64,000 nt of DNA from JBCBEX01 sp038528235 (lineage in GTDB: Bacteria > Bacteroidota > Rhodothermia > Rhodothermales > Rubricoccaceae), in NCBI GenBank assembly GCA_038528235.1, contig JBCBEX010000002.1, positions 1 through 64,000 on the forward strand. The letters run 5' to 3'. This document shows positions 1-7,568 of this stretch, one piece after another. Both the position numbers and the translations under genes were made by a program. The first letter of the stretch is position 1; the number at the start of each line of letters is the position of its first letter. Under the pieces are notes generated by a model. It made no database searches and was not told the origin of the DNA. It saw only the letters and a program-made list of their open reading frames with translations.

Positions 1-56
1 TGAGGCAGTGAGGCAGTGAGGCAGTGAGGCAGTGAGGCAGTGAGGCAGTGAGGCAA
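1..56. repeat. 8-bp tandem repeat (TGAGGCAG)7
   Basis: Seven consecutive copies of TGAGGCAG fill positions 1-56; the last ends in A instead of G. The array touches the window edge, so it may be longer. It lies in non-coding DNA downstream of a lipoprotein gene. Similar 7-8 bp arrays occur at 52400-52434 and 55951-56012. Confidence 0.95.
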
Positions 57-127
57 GGTTGCTCGCCACGCTTCATGATGTCAACATTCACCGCGACACC
101 TGCTGCACTGCGACACCGCCGCACTCT

Positions 128-1063
128 CTACAGCCCCAGCTGTTCGCGGAGGGCCTCGTCCTCGGGGCTGTTCTGGCCCCAGTAGGCGGTCATGAGTTGG
201 GCGCGGCGCGTGGCAGTCGTCGTGACGGCCTGGCCGCGGGCGCGGCGCGTCTCGGTCCAGCCCTCGATCACGTGCGGGAACGCGGCCTGGAAGCGGATGG
301 CGAGCGTGCGGCCGAGGCTCGGGTAGGTGAGCGTGTAGGTGCGCATGCCGTCAGCGTCGGGCGCGGAGAGCGACGGCTCGGCCGTGTGCGGCTGCCAGTC
401 GATGTGGCTGAGGCGCTGGTAGACGGTGCCCGGCAGCATCTCGACGGGCTCCGTCGGGAGCGCGTCGGGGTTGAGGCGGAGCGTCGTCCAGATTTCGTCT
501 TCGAGCAGGACGTCGTCGAAGCTCAGGTCCTGGTCGCCCTCCTGCTCGAAGTAGGAGCGGAACTCCAGGTCATAGCCCGTGCCGGAGCGGTTGAGCTGCG
601 TGAACGTGTGGCCGCACCATTCCTGCGAGGTCGTCGTGACCTTGAGCGCAGGCGCGGCGTCGACGGGCTGGAAGACCGAGGACATCATCGAATAGGGATA
701 GATGCCGGTCAGGAACGAGCGGGTAGCGTTGAGCTTGAGCACGGTCGCCTCGTCGTCACTCCCCGTCGAGCGGTCGAGCTTGACCTGCTTGCTGCGCGAG
801 AACGGCTCCGTGACAAAGACGAGCACCGCCTCGCCGTCGTGCTGCGCGCCGTAGCGGGCCTGGTCGAGGTCGTAGCTCGTGATCTCCGCGAGGCCCTGGT
901 ACCAGTAGGCCCCGAACTCGTCCTCGGGGACGCCATAGCCGGGCCCGTACTCGTCGGGGGCGTCGAACGACACTGGCGCTGTCGGCACGCCGGGCTCAGG
1001 GGCAGGCTCGGGGTTCAGGCAGGCGACCAGAAGGAGGGGAAGCGAGAGGAGAAGCAGGCGCAT
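128..1063 (-). CDS. conserved outer-membrane-type lipoprotein (family often mislabelled septum formation inhibitor Maf)
   Basis: Protein of 311 aa with a lipoprotein signal: a short hydrophobic stretch ends in LLLVAC, with Cys15 as the probable lipidated residue, followed by a Pro/Glu-rich linker. The body contains the blocks YWYQGLAEITSYDLDQARYG and AVLVFVTEPF. From memory these are typical of a Bacteroidota lipoprotein family of about 300 aa that databases often mislabel as Maf; it has no Maf fold motifs. No catalytic motif is recognised, so the function is unknown; a periplasmic, membrane-anchored role is inferred. The start chosen gives a clean signal peptide directly at the N-terminus. 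It appears to be transcribed alone. Confidence 0.8.
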   Translation of the reverse strand: MRLLLLSLPLLLVACLNPEPAPEPGVPTAPVSFDAPDEYGPGYGVPEDEFGAYWYQGLAEITSYDLDQARYGAQHDGEAVLVFVTEPFSRSKQVKLDRSTGSDDEATVLKLNATRSFLTGIYPYSMMSSVFQPVDAAPALKVTTTSQEWCGHTFTQLNRSGTGYDLEFRSYFEQEGDQDLSFDDVLLEDEIWTTLRLNPDALPTEPVEMLPGTVYQRLSHIDWQPHTAEPSLSAPDADGMRTYTLTYPSLGRTLAIRFQAAFPHVIEGWTETRRARGQAVTTTATRRAQLMTAYWGQNSPEDEALREQLGL

Positions 1064-1221
1064 GGCGAGAGTGGGTTGGTTTCCACCGCGAACCCAGCCA
1101 GGACGCTGTGTGATCCGTGCTGCTTACGGGTGCCACTTCATCGCCCGCTACGGACAACGGACTAGGAACACCGCCGCCGCCTCTGAACTTCTGCCTTCTC
1201 ACTTCATCCTTCTGCCTTACT

Positions 1222-2493
1222 CTACAGCATCCCGCGCAGCTTCTCGGTCTGGACGACGCGCTCGATGCCGATATCGAAGGCAGCCTCGCGGAGGGTCGTG
1301 CCTTCGGCTTTCGCGCGGCCGCTGACGTTGGCGTAGGCATCGAGGATGATGCGCTTCAGCTTCGCGTTGACCTCGTCCTCGGGCCAGGTGTATTGCTGGA
1401 AGTTCTGGCTCCACTCGAAGTAGGACACCGTGACGCCGCCCGCGTTGGCGAGGATGTCGGGGATCACGACCACGCCGCGCTCGGCGAGCCGCCGGTCGGC
1501 CTCGGGTGTCACGGGCAGGTTGGCACCTTCCACGACGAGCTTCGCCTTGACGCCGTCCACGTTACCCTGGTGGATCGCGGCTTCGAGGGCGGCCGGGATG
1601 AGCACATTGCCATCGAGTGCCATGAAGTCGGCATGGCTCACGGCGTCGACGCCCGGCGCGACGTAGCCCGCGAGCGAGCGGTGGCCCACCTCGGCGACGT
1701 AGCGCTCAAGGGCGGGGATGTCGAGCCCGTCGGCTGCGAACAGCCCGCCTGAGATGTCCGACACGGCCACTACCTTCGCGCCAGCCTCGTGCAGCAGCAG
1801 CGCCGCGTTCATGCCCACGTTGCCGAAGCCCTGCACGATCACGCGGAGGTCGCCCACGTCGATGCCGAGATCTTTGGCCGCTTCGAGGGTGAGCAGCATC
1901 ACGCCGCGGCCTGTTGCCGCCGCGCGCCCCCGCGAGCCGCCGAGTTCGAGCGGCTTGCCCGTCACGATGGCTGGGTTGTGCCCATGCTGGCGGCCATACT
2001 GGTCGACGACCCACGCCATCACCTGCGCGTTGGTGCCGTAGTCCGGAGCCGGCACGTCGCGGTTGACGCCGAGGATGAGGTGGATACGCGAGATGTAGCG
2101 CCGCGTGAGCTGTTCGAGTTCGCGCGCACTCAACGTCCGCGCATCGACCTGGATGCCGCCCTTGCCGCCGCCGAACGGGATATCGACGAGGGCCGTTTTG
2201 TAGGTCATCATCTCGGCGAGGGCGCGCACCTCCTGGTCGTCCACGGTGGGCGCGTAGCGAATGCCGCCTTTGAACGGACCGCGCGCGCCGTTGTGCTGGA
2301 TGCGGAAGCCGGTGTAGACCTCCAGCGAGCCGTCGTCGCGCGTGAGGGGGACCTCGACCTTCATCTCGCGGAACGGCGTGCGGATGAGCGTGCTCCAGGA
2401 ATCAGGCAGGCCAAGCCGCCCGGCCGAGGCGTTGAAGTTGGCGGTAGCGATCTCGTAGGCGGAGACGACGGGGCGAGTGTGGTCGGCGGACAT
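1222..2493 (-). CDS. gdhA: Glu/Leu/Phe/Val-type dehydrogenase, probably NAD(P)-glutamate dehydrogenase
   Basis: 423-aa cytoplasmic enzyme that interconverts glutamate with 2-oxoglutarate and ammonia. The ATG at 2493 (MSADHTRP) was chosen over an upstream in-frame start because it gives the usual length of about 420 aa and the upstream residues look non-coding. Visible motifs are the substrate-binding FKGGIRY near residue 74, the glycine-rich PFGGGKGG at about 106-113 holding the catalytic lysine, and the Rossmann motif QGFGNVG in the C-terminal dinucleotide domain. The N-terminal dimerisation and C-terminal nucleotide domains are both complete. With amtB at 6066 it gives an ammonium uptake and assimilation theme, although the two are not co-transcribed. 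Coenzyme preference cannot be read from the sequence. Confidence 0.93.
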   Translation of the reverse strand: MSADHTRPVVSAYEIATANFNASAGRLGLPDSWSTLIRTPFREMKVEVPLTRDDGSLEVYTGFRIQHNGARGPFKGGIRYAPTVDDQEVRALAEMMTYKTALVDIPFGGGKGGIQVDARTLSARELEQLTRRYISRIHLILGVNRDVPAPDYGTNAQVMAWVVDQYGRQHGHNPAIVTGKPLELGGSRGRAAATGRGVMLLTLEAAKDLGIDVGDLRVIVQGFGNVGMNAALLLHEAGAKVVAVSDISGGLFAADGLDIPALERYVAEVGHRSLAGYVAPGVDAVSHADFMALDGNVLIPAALEAAIHQGNVDGVKAKLVVEGANLPVTPEADRRLAERGVVVIPDILANAGGVTVSYFEWSQNFQQYTWPEDEVNAKLKRIILDAYANVSGRAKAEGTTLREAAFDIGIERVVQTEKLRGML

Positions 2494-2673
2494 GATGCAG
2501 GGGAGCAGGTCGGGGGAGACAAGGCGCGCCGGACGACGCGCGTGCTCAACGTACGGGTTTTCCTCTAATCTGAGGCGTCCTCCTCCGCGCCGTGCAGGGA
2601 ACACAGGGGCCGTGTCGCACCGTCGATTAGGTCCGTCTGCTCTTCGTCGGGGTTGTAGCTTGCTTCGTCCTGT

Positions 2674-4281
2674 ATGCGCCCCTCCTTCGCCCGTCTCCTG
2701 ATGCTGCGTCTCTCGATGCTGCCGGTCCGCACGCTCGCGGCCCTGGTCGCCCTGCTGCTTTTTCCCGGAACGGCCCCGCCCGTCGCACTCCCAGTACACG
2801 CGGTCTCGGTAGCCGCCGAGCCACCCGCCGCCGAGCTACCCGCCGTCGCCCAAGCCCCGAGCGCGCCTCCCGCCGCGGTAGCTCCCGCCCCGATGGCTCC
2901 CGCCCCGATGGCTGCCACCATCGACGCGGTGCTGGACGACCCGGAGCTGCCCGAGGCGTTCTGGGGTATCTACGTCCAGGACCTCGAATCGGGACGGGTG
3001 GTGTACCGCCGCAACGCGAGCCTCAACTTCATCCCCGCGTCGAACCAGAAGCTGCTCACCACGGCGGCCGCGCTCGACGTGCTCGGGCCCGACCACCGCT
3101 TCACGACGACGCTCCACTTCAGCGGCAACACGGACGGCTCGACGCTCGACGGCGACCTCGTCCTGACAGGCAGCGGCGACCCGACGTTCGGCAGCCGCCG
3201 CGTGGCCGACACCGTCTGGGCCGATCCCCTCGCCGCGTGGGCGCGCAGCCTAGCCGACGCGGGCGTGACGAAGATCACCGGCCGCCTCGTCGGCGACGGG
3301 CGCGCGTTCGATGCAGGCGATACCTACGCGCCAGGCTGGGACCTGAACCACCTCGACCGGCAACCGTGGGCGCCTGCCACGAGCGGCTTGAGCTACGCCG
3401 ACAATCTGCTTCGCTTCCGCATCGAAGGCACACGGGCCGGCCAGGCCGCGCGGGTGACCGCCGAGCCCGAGAGCTTCTTTCGGCTCAACAACGCCGTGAG
3501 TACGCACCGGCGGCGACGCGGCTACAGCCCCCTGCGCATCCAGCGCCGCCTCGGCACGAACACCTACGACGCGACCGGCTCGGTGTCCTACCGCTACGCT
3601 GGCCTCGCCAGCATCCCCGTCGAAGCGCCGGTGCTCTATACACTGCATCACTTCCAGCAGCGCCTGGAAGCCGTCGGGATCGAGGTCGACGCTACGCTCG
3701 TGGACGCCGCCGACCTCACCAGTCTGCCGACGGCCACGGGGGAGCCCCTCTTCGTCCACCGCTCGCCGCCGGTGTCGTGGCTCGTGGACGAGATCAACAA
3801 GCGCAGCGACAACCTCTACGCCGAGCACCTCTTCCGCGCCCTGTCGTCGCGCGGCACGCTTTCGGGCGGGCGTAGCGCTGTGGTGGGCTTCTTCGACCGG
3901 CAGGGCCTCCCGACACGCGGCCTCTCCGTGCGCGACGGCTCGGGGCTCTCGCGCAAGGACCTCGTCACGCCCGAGATGCTGGGCCGCCTCCTCGCGGTGA
4001 TGGTCGGCCACGAGCACGGCGCCCTCTACGTTGCCTCGATGCCCGGCGGCGGCGAACGCGCTACGACGCTCTCGACGCGGCTCGAAGGCGTGCCGGTGGC
4101 CGCCAAGACCGGCTCGCTGGAATATGTCCGCGCGCTCTCGGGCTACGCCACCGGGCCTGACGGCACGCGCTACGCCTTCAGCGTGGTAGCGAACCACTAC
4201 ACCACGCGGTCGGGTCGCATCACCGATGCCATCGACCAGATCGCCGCCGCCATCACGAGCGGCGGCCTAGCGCAAGGGTAG
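2674..4281 (+). CDS. dacB: D-alanyl-D-alanine carboxypeptidase/endopeptidase (PBP4 family, S13)
   Basis: 535-aa exported penicillin-binding protein that trims or cleaves cross-links in peptidoglycan. An N-terminal hydrophobic segment (about residues 18-40) and an Ala/Pro-rich linker precede the enzyme. All three active-site motifs are present: SNQK with nucleophile Ser123 and Lys126, SDN at 378-380, and KTG at 478-480. The large insert between the first two motifs is the S13-specific feature that separates it from DacA-type enzymes. DGSGLSRKD at 421-429 is also typical of the family. It is followed 67 bp later by mreD, giving a cell-wall pair. It is divergent from gdhA with about 180 bp between start codons. 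Confidence 0.93.
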   Translation: MRPSFARLLMLRLSMLPVRTLAALVALLLFPGTAPPVALPVHAVSVAAEPPAAELPAVAQAPSAPPAAVAPAPMAPAPMAATIDAVLDDPELPEAFWGIYVQDLESGRVVYRRNASLNFIPASNQKLLTTAAALDVLGPDHRFTTTLHFSGNTDGSTLDGDLVLTGSGDPTFGSRRVADTVWADPLAAWARSLADAGVTKITGRLVGDGRAFDAGDTYAPGWDLNHLDRQPWAPATSGLSYADNLLRFRIEGTRAGQAARVTAEPESFFRLNNAVSTHRRRRGYSPLRIQRRLGTNTYDATGSVSYRYAGLASIPVEAPVLYTLHHFQQRLEAVGIEVDATLVDAADLTSLPTATGEPLFVHRSPPVSWLVDEINKRSDNLYAEHLFRALSSRGTLSGGRSAVVGFFDRQGLPTRGLSVRDGSGLSRKDLVTPEMLGRLLAVMVGHEHGALYVASMPGGGERATTLSTRLEGVPVAAKTGSLEYVRALSGYATGPDGTRYAFSVVANHYTTRSGRITDAIDQIAAAITSGGLAQG

Positions 4282-4348
4282 CCGCCGTTCCGGGCAGGCG
4301 TGGGGCGTAACTTGAGCGCTTCGCTGCTCCCACCCCGCCCTGCCCTTC

Positions 4349-4825
4349 ATGCCCGCCTCGCTCCGCCTCGTGCTGACCGGCCTCGGCGTGGTGGTGCTGC
4401 AGTGGCTGCTGCTGAGCCGGCTGCCGGTCTTTGGCGTGACACCGGATGCGGTGCTGCTCTTCGTGACCGTGGCCGCTTTGCGCTATGGGCGCGTGCAGGG
4501 GGCCGTGGCGGGCTTTGGTGCCGGGCTGCTCGCAGACCTGCTCGTCAATCCCAGCCTGCTCGGGCTCCAGGCCTTCTCCAAGACGATCATCGGGTTTGTG
4601 GCGGGGCAGTTTCGGACGGAGCAGAACGAGATGCTGCGCTCAGGTCCCGCGCAGACGGCGATGTCCGCGCTGGCAGTGGCGCTGGTGCACAACGTAATCG
4701 TGGTGTTCGTGCTCGCACTCACGCAGGACACCCGCACGCTCTTCCTGGTAACGGGCCTGTGGTTGGGCTCGGCGGTCTACACGGCGGGCATCGCGCTGAT
4801 CGCGGCGCTGCTGCGGAGCCGGTAG
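4349..4825 (+). CDS. mreD: rod shape-determining membrane protein MreD
   Basis: 158-aa, almost wholly hydrophobic protein with about five membrane segments. Charged turns such as RYGRVQGAVAGFGAGLLAD and FRTEQNEML match the MreD family. MreD works with MreB, MreC and RodA in the elongasome that guides side-wall synthesis. Here it lies outside a visible mreBCD cluster; its neighbour is the cell-wall hydrolase gene dacB, probably in one transcript. Identification rests on length, topology and family-like residues, since MreD is poorly conserved. Confidence 0.8.
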   Translation: MPASLRLVLTGLGVVVLQWLLLSRLPVFGVTPDAVLLFVTVAALRYGRVQGAVAGFGAGLLADLLVNPSLLGLQAFSKTIIGFVAGQFRTEQNEMLRSGPAQTAMSALAVALVHNVIVVFVLALTQDTRTLFLVTGLWLGSAVYTAGIALIAALLRSR

Positions 4826-5222
4826 GATCGCGGGGCCAAGGGACCGAAACTCGCCTCATTTTTTTAGGGCGTAACAGTTTCGTAACCGCTTTCGGAAGTC
4901 CGAGCGCCTCCCCAACCTACTCCTTCATCATTTCTTGATGGGCTAGAATCCGGGCGTGGAGCGGCAAAAAACCGCTTCCTTCATGGATGCCCGTGAGGCG
5001 ACGAGGCTGCACTCGTGGGCTATCGACATGCCCTTAACATTTTTAGTTGGACGACTCCCAGGCATTAATTCAATTGGCAGTCACCCACTCGGCCCGTCAG
5101 TTCGGCAGCCCGAGTGCGCTTTTTCCCTTCCGAGGCGCACTCGGCCTGCATCCCTCCACGAACGGCGGCGTCGCGGTCATCTCCCCCGCCACGCCCTATC
5201 CCCACCCATCCGGATGACCCCG
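4826..5222 (+). other. intergenic region upstream of the TorF-like gene
   Basis: About 400 bp without a credible gene. It is locally AT-richer than its surroundings (a T-run near 4858-4865 and the stretch around 5036-5078). It contains a small hairpin AGCGG-CAAAAAA-CCGCT near 4958-4975 and a strong one at 5110-5144. This is probably the promoter and leader of the porin gene; no -33/-7 pair stands out clearly. Confidence 0.5.
5110..5144 (+). promoter_or_regulatory. 10-bp perfect hairpin in the leader of the TorF-like gene
   Basis: CCGAGTGCGC (5110-5119) and GCGCACTCGG (5135-5144) form a perfect stem around a 15-nt loop rich in T and C. It ends about 78 bp before the chosen start codon. It could be a leader structure or an attenuator; there is no U-tract directly after it, so simple termination is less likely. 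Confidence 0.4.
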
Positions 5223-5942
5223 ATGTCCCGCTTCCTCACCCTTCTCCTTGCCGCGCTTGTCATGGCGCCTGCCTCCTTCGCCCAACTCGGCCTCGGTGCC
5301 GACGTCATGAGCCGCTACGTCTGGCGCGGCTACGACTTCGGCGAGTCGCTCAGCATCCAACCCTTCCTCGACTACACCGCCGAGTTCGAGGGCGGCTCCG
5401 TCACTGTTGGCACCTGGGCGTCCTACTCCGTCGGCACCGACTTCGGCGGCGCCAACGAGCACGACCTCTACGTCTCGGCCTCCGTCGGTCCCGTCTCGTT
5501 TGGCGTCACCGACTACTACTTCCCATCCCTGGGTGCCGCCGACGACGACGGCGACTTCGACTTCTTCGACTACGAGAACGCGCACCTCATCGAGCCCTTC
5601 GTCAGCTTTGACGGCACCGAGACGATTCCCGTATCGCTCTATGCCGCAGCCATCGTCTTCGGCAACGGCGACCTCAACAGCAGCGGCGACCAGAACATCT
5701 CGACCTACCTCGAAGCCAGCTACGCGCTCCCGCTCGACGAGGTCGAGCTCGGCCTCGCGCTCGGCGTCGTGCCGATGGAGAGCGCCTTCTACCTCACCGA
5801 CGGCTTCGCGGTCGTCAACGTGACGCTCTCAGCCACGCGCGAGGTCGCCCTCAGCGACGAGTTTGCGCTGCCCGTCATGGTCGGCTACACGCTCAACCCC
5901 GAGCTCGAGCGCACCTACCTCGTCTTCGGCGTCAGCTTCTGA
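5223..5942 (+). CDS. TorF-family putative outer-membrane porin
   Basis: About 239 aa with a clear signal peptide (hydrophobic core LLLAALVMAPASFA, cleavage after AQ). It is followed by alternating beta-strand sequence beginning LGLGADVMSRYVWRGYDFG, the typical opening of TorF-type beta-barrels, and ending in aromatic VFGVSF, a usual barrel C-terminus. ATG 5223 was chosen; ATG 5214 in the same frame would add MTP. Known relatives are barrel proteins often found beside ammonium transporter genes, and here amtB follows after 123 bp on the same strand. Passage of a small nitrogen solute is therefore a reasonable inference, not shown. Confidence 0.82.
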   Translation: MSRFLTLLLAALVMAPASFAQLGLGADVMSRYVWRGYDFGESLSIQPFLDYTAEFEGGSVTVGTWASYSVGTDFGGANEHDLYVSASVGPVSFGVTDYYFPSLGAADDDGDFDFFDYENAHLIEPFVSFDGTETIPVSLYAAAIVFGNGDLNSSGDQNISTYLEASYALPLDEVELGLALGVVPMESAFYLTDGFAVVNVTLSATREVALSDEFALPVMVGYTLNPELERTYLVFGVSF

Positions 5943-6065
5943 ACGAGAGGCAAGTGGCAAGAAGCAAGTGACATGGGTCTCCCCTTGCTACTTGATACTT
6001 GACCATTTGTCACTCCTGTCCACTTTTCTCGTCCATCACCACCTCATCCAACACGCTTCCAACCC

Positions 6066-7400
6066 ATGTCCCGGAACCGTTCCCTTCTCCTCGCTGCGCT
6101 GTTCGTCGCGCCCGCGGCCCTCGCGCAGGACAGTCCTGACGCAGGCGTCGCCGCCGCTGAGACGGTGCAGGTCAACCTCAACTACGTCTGGACGATCATC
6201 GCTGCCGCGATGGTCTTCTTCATGCAGGCGGGCTTCGCGCTGCTGGAGACCGGCTTCACGCGCGCCAAGAACGCGGCCAACATCATCATGAAGAACGTGA
6301 TGGATGTCGGCGCGGGCTCGCTCGTGTTCTTCGCTGTCGGCTTCGCGCTGATGTTCGGCACGACCGCTGGCGGCTGGATCGGCACCGACGGCTTCTTCCT
6401 GAAGGGCATCGAGGGCCAGGATCAGTCGTGGATCTATGCCTTCTTCTTCTTCCAGGCCGTCTTCGCCGCCACCGCCGCGACCATCGTCTCGGGGGCTGTC
6501 GCCGAGCGGACGAAGTTCACGGGCTACCTCATGTTCTCGATCCTGCTCACGGGCCTGATCTACCCCGTCTTCGGCTCGTGGGCCTGGGGCGGTCTCTTCA
6601 ACGGCTCGGGCTGGCTCGAAGGCCTCGGCTTCATCGACTTCGCGGGCTCGACGGTCGTGCACTCGGTCGGTGGCTGGGCCGCACTCGCGGCGGCCATCGT
6701 CGTTGGTCCCCGCATGGGCAAGTACATCGACGGCAAGGCGCAGCCGATGCCCGGCCACAGCCTCCCGCAGGCGGCGCTCGGCGTGTTCATCCTGTGGCTT
6801 GGCTGGTTCGGCTTCAACGCGGGCTCGACCACCACGGGCGACACCTCGATCGGCCTGATCGCGCTCAACACGTTCCTCGCGGCCGGCGCGGGTGCCGTCG
6901 GCGCGATGGCGATCACGTGGCTCCGCACCGGCAAGCCCGACGTCTCGTTCACGCTCAACGGCGTCCTCGCGGGCCTCGTCGGCATCACGGCGGGCTGCGC
7001 CAACCTCACGCCGGACTTTGCGATCATCACGGGCTTCCTCGCGGGCATCATCGTCGTCTTCGCCGCTATCGGCATTGAGAAGATCGGCGTGGACGACCCG
7101 GTCGACGCCATCGCGGTCCACGGCGTCTGCGGCGCGTGGGGCACGCTTGCGGCCGGACTGTTCAATGCCGAGGCGATGTTCAACATGGGTATCGTGGGCG
7201 TGCAGTTGCTCGGCATCGTGGCCGCCTTCGCCTGGACCTTCCCGGTGGCCTTCGTCCTCTTCACGCTCCTCAAGAAGACGATGGGCGTCCGCCTCAACGG
7301 CGAGATCGAAGAGATGGGCCTCGACCTGCACGAGCACGCCATCTCGGCCTACCCCGAGTTCACGGAGCCGGTGGACGAGAACAGCTACGCGACCGTCTGA
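6066..7400 (+). CDS. amtB: ammonium transporter
   Basis: 444-aa inner-membrane channel for ammonium/ammonia. A cleavable signal-like segment (residues 1-20, ending ALAQ) is followed by eleven hydrophobic helices. Family marks are FFMQAGFALLETG near 51-63, the conserved Asp191 in DFAGSTVVH, and the twin pore histidines His199 and His352 (AVHGVCGAWG). It is complete and ends before an intrinsic terminator at 7437-7470. No PII gene (glnK) sits beside it, unlike in many bacteria. It is probably cotranscribed with the TorF-like porin gene, giving an outer- and inner-membrane pair. Confidence 0.96.
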   Translation: MSRNRSLLLAALFVAPAALAQDSPDAGVAAAETVQVNLNYVWTIIAAAMVFFMQAGFALLETGFTRAKNAANIIMKNVMDVGAGSLVFFAVGFALMFGTTAGGWIGTDGFFLKGIEGQDQSWIYAFFFFQAVFAATAATIVSGAVAERTKFTGYLMFSILLTGLIYPVFGSWAWGGLFNGSGWLEGLGFIDFAGSTVVHSVGGWAALAAAIVVGPRMGKYIDGKAQPMPGHSLPQAALGVFILWLGWFGFNAGSTTTGDTSIGLIALNTFLAAGAGAVGAMAITWLRTGKPDVSFTLNGVLAGLVGITAGCANLTPDFAIITGFLAGIIVVFAAIGIEKIGVDDPVDAIAVHGVCGAWGTLAAGLFNAEAMFNMGIVGVQLLGIVAAFAWTFPVAFVLFTLLKKTMGVRLNGEIEEMGLDLHEHAISAYPEFTEPVDENSYATV

Positions 7401-7436
7401 CACACCCGACCAGACCGCGCGCGCGGCTGCCACCTG

Positions 7437-7470
7437 CCGCCGTCCTCACACTGAGGGCGGCGGTTTTTTT
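7437..7470 (+). terminator. intrinsic terminator after amtB
   Basis: CCGCCGTCCTC (7437-7447) pairs with GAGGGCGGCGG (7453-7463) with one G-U wobble across an ACACT loop. Seven T residues follow at 7464-7470. It separates the nitrogen genes from the retron operon. Confidence 0.92.
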
Positions 7471-7496
7471 CTGCGTACAGCTTTTTTCCAAGGCTA

Positions 7497-7532
7497 TGAC
7501 ATTTTGTTGTCACTACCTACGGTTTATGTTGG
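7497..7532 (+). promoter_or_regulatory. Bacteroidota-type promoter with overlapping palindrome upstream of the retron operon
   Basis: TTTG at 7503-7506 and TATGTTGG at 7525-7532 fit the Bacteroidota -33 (TTTG) and -7 (TAnnTTTG) elements with an 18-bp spacer. The palindrome TGACA-N6-TGTCA (7497-7512) overlaps the -33 box and could be an operator. The first gene starts at 7569, leaving a leader of about 30 nt. This is pattern matching only. Confidence 0.45.
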
Positions 7533-7568
7533 CATCGAATCACACGCCGCCCTATCCTTTCCGCAGCC

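Noticed and set aside
1..56. CRISPR array
   Set aside because: Units are 8 bp with no spacers; the same holds for 52400-52434 and 55951-56012.
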